Source of the DNA: Mariniphaga sp.
GTDB lineage: Bacteria; Bacteroidota; Bacteroidia; Bacteroidales; Prolixibacteraceae
Reading direction: 5' to 3'
Length of the DNA stretch: 64,000 nt
NCBI GenBank assembly: GCA_019429205.1
Contig: JAHYIT010000012.1
Span: forward strand, 1 to 64,000
How positions within the stretch are numbered: position 1 is the stretch's first letter; every line of letters begins with the position of its first letter. Below the pieces are notes generated by a model, which saw only the letters and a list, made by a program, of their open reading frames with translations, searched no databases and was not told where the DNA came from. Positions 63,630 through 64,000 of this stretch are shown here, piece after piece. The position numbers and the translations under genes are program-made.

Positions 63630-64000
63630 ATGAAAAATATACGCCTTGATAAAATCGCAATTAATGTTCACGCACGCAGAATTCTATTAACGATTCTGGA
63701 GGAAAATCCGATTTTGGAACGCATACTCCGGCAATTCATTTCTGAAAAAGAAGCCATGAATTCAATAAAAGAGTGGATTCTGCCCAAACTGAAAAAAAAC
63801 CCGGCAGCAGAAGCTTTTTACCTGAAAAAAGAACACAGCCATGAACTGTTTCAGCAACTGAAATGGGAAGACTTTGCAGCCATTCGCCTGCTTGATTACA
63901 TTAAACATGCCGGCGAGTCATATCCCGACCAAAATATTCACGGCGAAATGGCTGTAACCAATCCCATAAAAATGATGTGGCTGGCCACCAACCGCGGAAT
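63630..64000 (+). CDS. partial CDS at window edge, possible KamA-family radical SAM protein
   Basis: The frame from the ATG at 63630 stays open to the end of the window (123 codons). The visible part is helical and charged (INVHARRILLTILEENP, DYIKHAGESYPDQ, VTNPIKMMWLATNRG). From memory the last segment resembles the N-terminal region of long Bacteroidota lysine-2,3-aminomutase-like (KamA) proteins, but no cysteine motif is within reach, so the assignment is tentative. Confidence 0.5.
   Translation, partial: MKNIRLDKIAINVHARRILLTILEENPILERILRQFISEKEAMNSIKEWILPKLKKNPAAEAFYLKKEHSHELFQQLKWEDFAAIRLLDYIKHAGESYPDQNIHGEMAVTNPIKMMWLATNRG

Noticed and set aside
63455-63649. 64-residue plus-strand ORF upstream of the last gene
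   Set aside because: It overlaps the start of the better-supported frame at 63630 and has no motif or ribosome-binding site of note.

Overview
The window looks like a chromosomal segment of a free-living member of the Bacteroidota, most likely the Bacteroidia/Marinilabiliales side of the phylum (inference). The evidence is type IX secretion (T9SS) cargo with C-terminal sorting domains, a PorP/SprF protein, a GldA ATPase, the long inserted-domain form of IspG, LytTR two-component regulators, and many promoters with the TAnnTTTG -7 box of this phylum. Base composition is moderately AT-rich and even by eye. There is no prophage, CRISPR array, rRNA or tRNA that I can see.

Layout. 1-12 kb: lycopene cyclase and KDO transferase, class II ribonucleotide reductase (nrdJ), gcvH, tsaE, an alanine-dehydrogenase-like gene with a membrane LytTR regulator, a B12-binding radical SAM enzyme and a cytoplasmic pullulanase. 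12.5-21 kb: two small membrane genes, a REP-like repeat, and a four-gene minus-strand operon. That operon encodes a secreted TlpA-type thioredoxin, a LytS-type histidine kinase whose external part resembles the TlpA neighbour but lacks the cysteines, a Skp/OmpH chaperone and a LytTR response regulator. A pair of direct repeats 21 bp apart in front of it fits a LytTR operator. 21-32.5 kb: a GH95 lipoprotein, small unknown genes, a REP-type (RAYT-like) transposase behind a large palindrome, gldA with a glycosyltransferase, ispG with a flavin reductase, an M3 peptidase and PorP/SprF. 32.5-39.5 kb: a sialidase-like remnant, metK, a tandem universal stress protein, two rhomboid proteases, mutL and a small membrane protein.

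39.6-48.8 kb: a minus-strand operon of secreted, phage-tail-fibre-like proteins. Three paralogues share one N-terminal module, carry short stalk repeats, and two have YadA-like heads; two end in a peptidase S74 intramolecular chaperone and one in a coiled coil. A lipoprotein and a small T9SS cargo protein belong to the same operon. 49-51.5 kb: a GMP-synthase ATP-pyrophosphatase without its glutaminase, an iron alcohol dehydrogenase and an ABM-domain monooxygenase. 51.5-59.3 kb: a TPR-LuxR membrane regulator, a mini LuxR regulator overlapping an OmpA-family gene, a 1304-residue T9SS protein and a small secreted protein. 59.3-64 kb: a broken ORF, a sugar porter, der, era and the 5' part of a gene running off the window.

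The observations most worth following are the thioredoxin/histidine-kinase/Skp/LytTR module with its predicted operator and the tail-fibre-like operon. All assignments come from reading the sequence; no database search was run.
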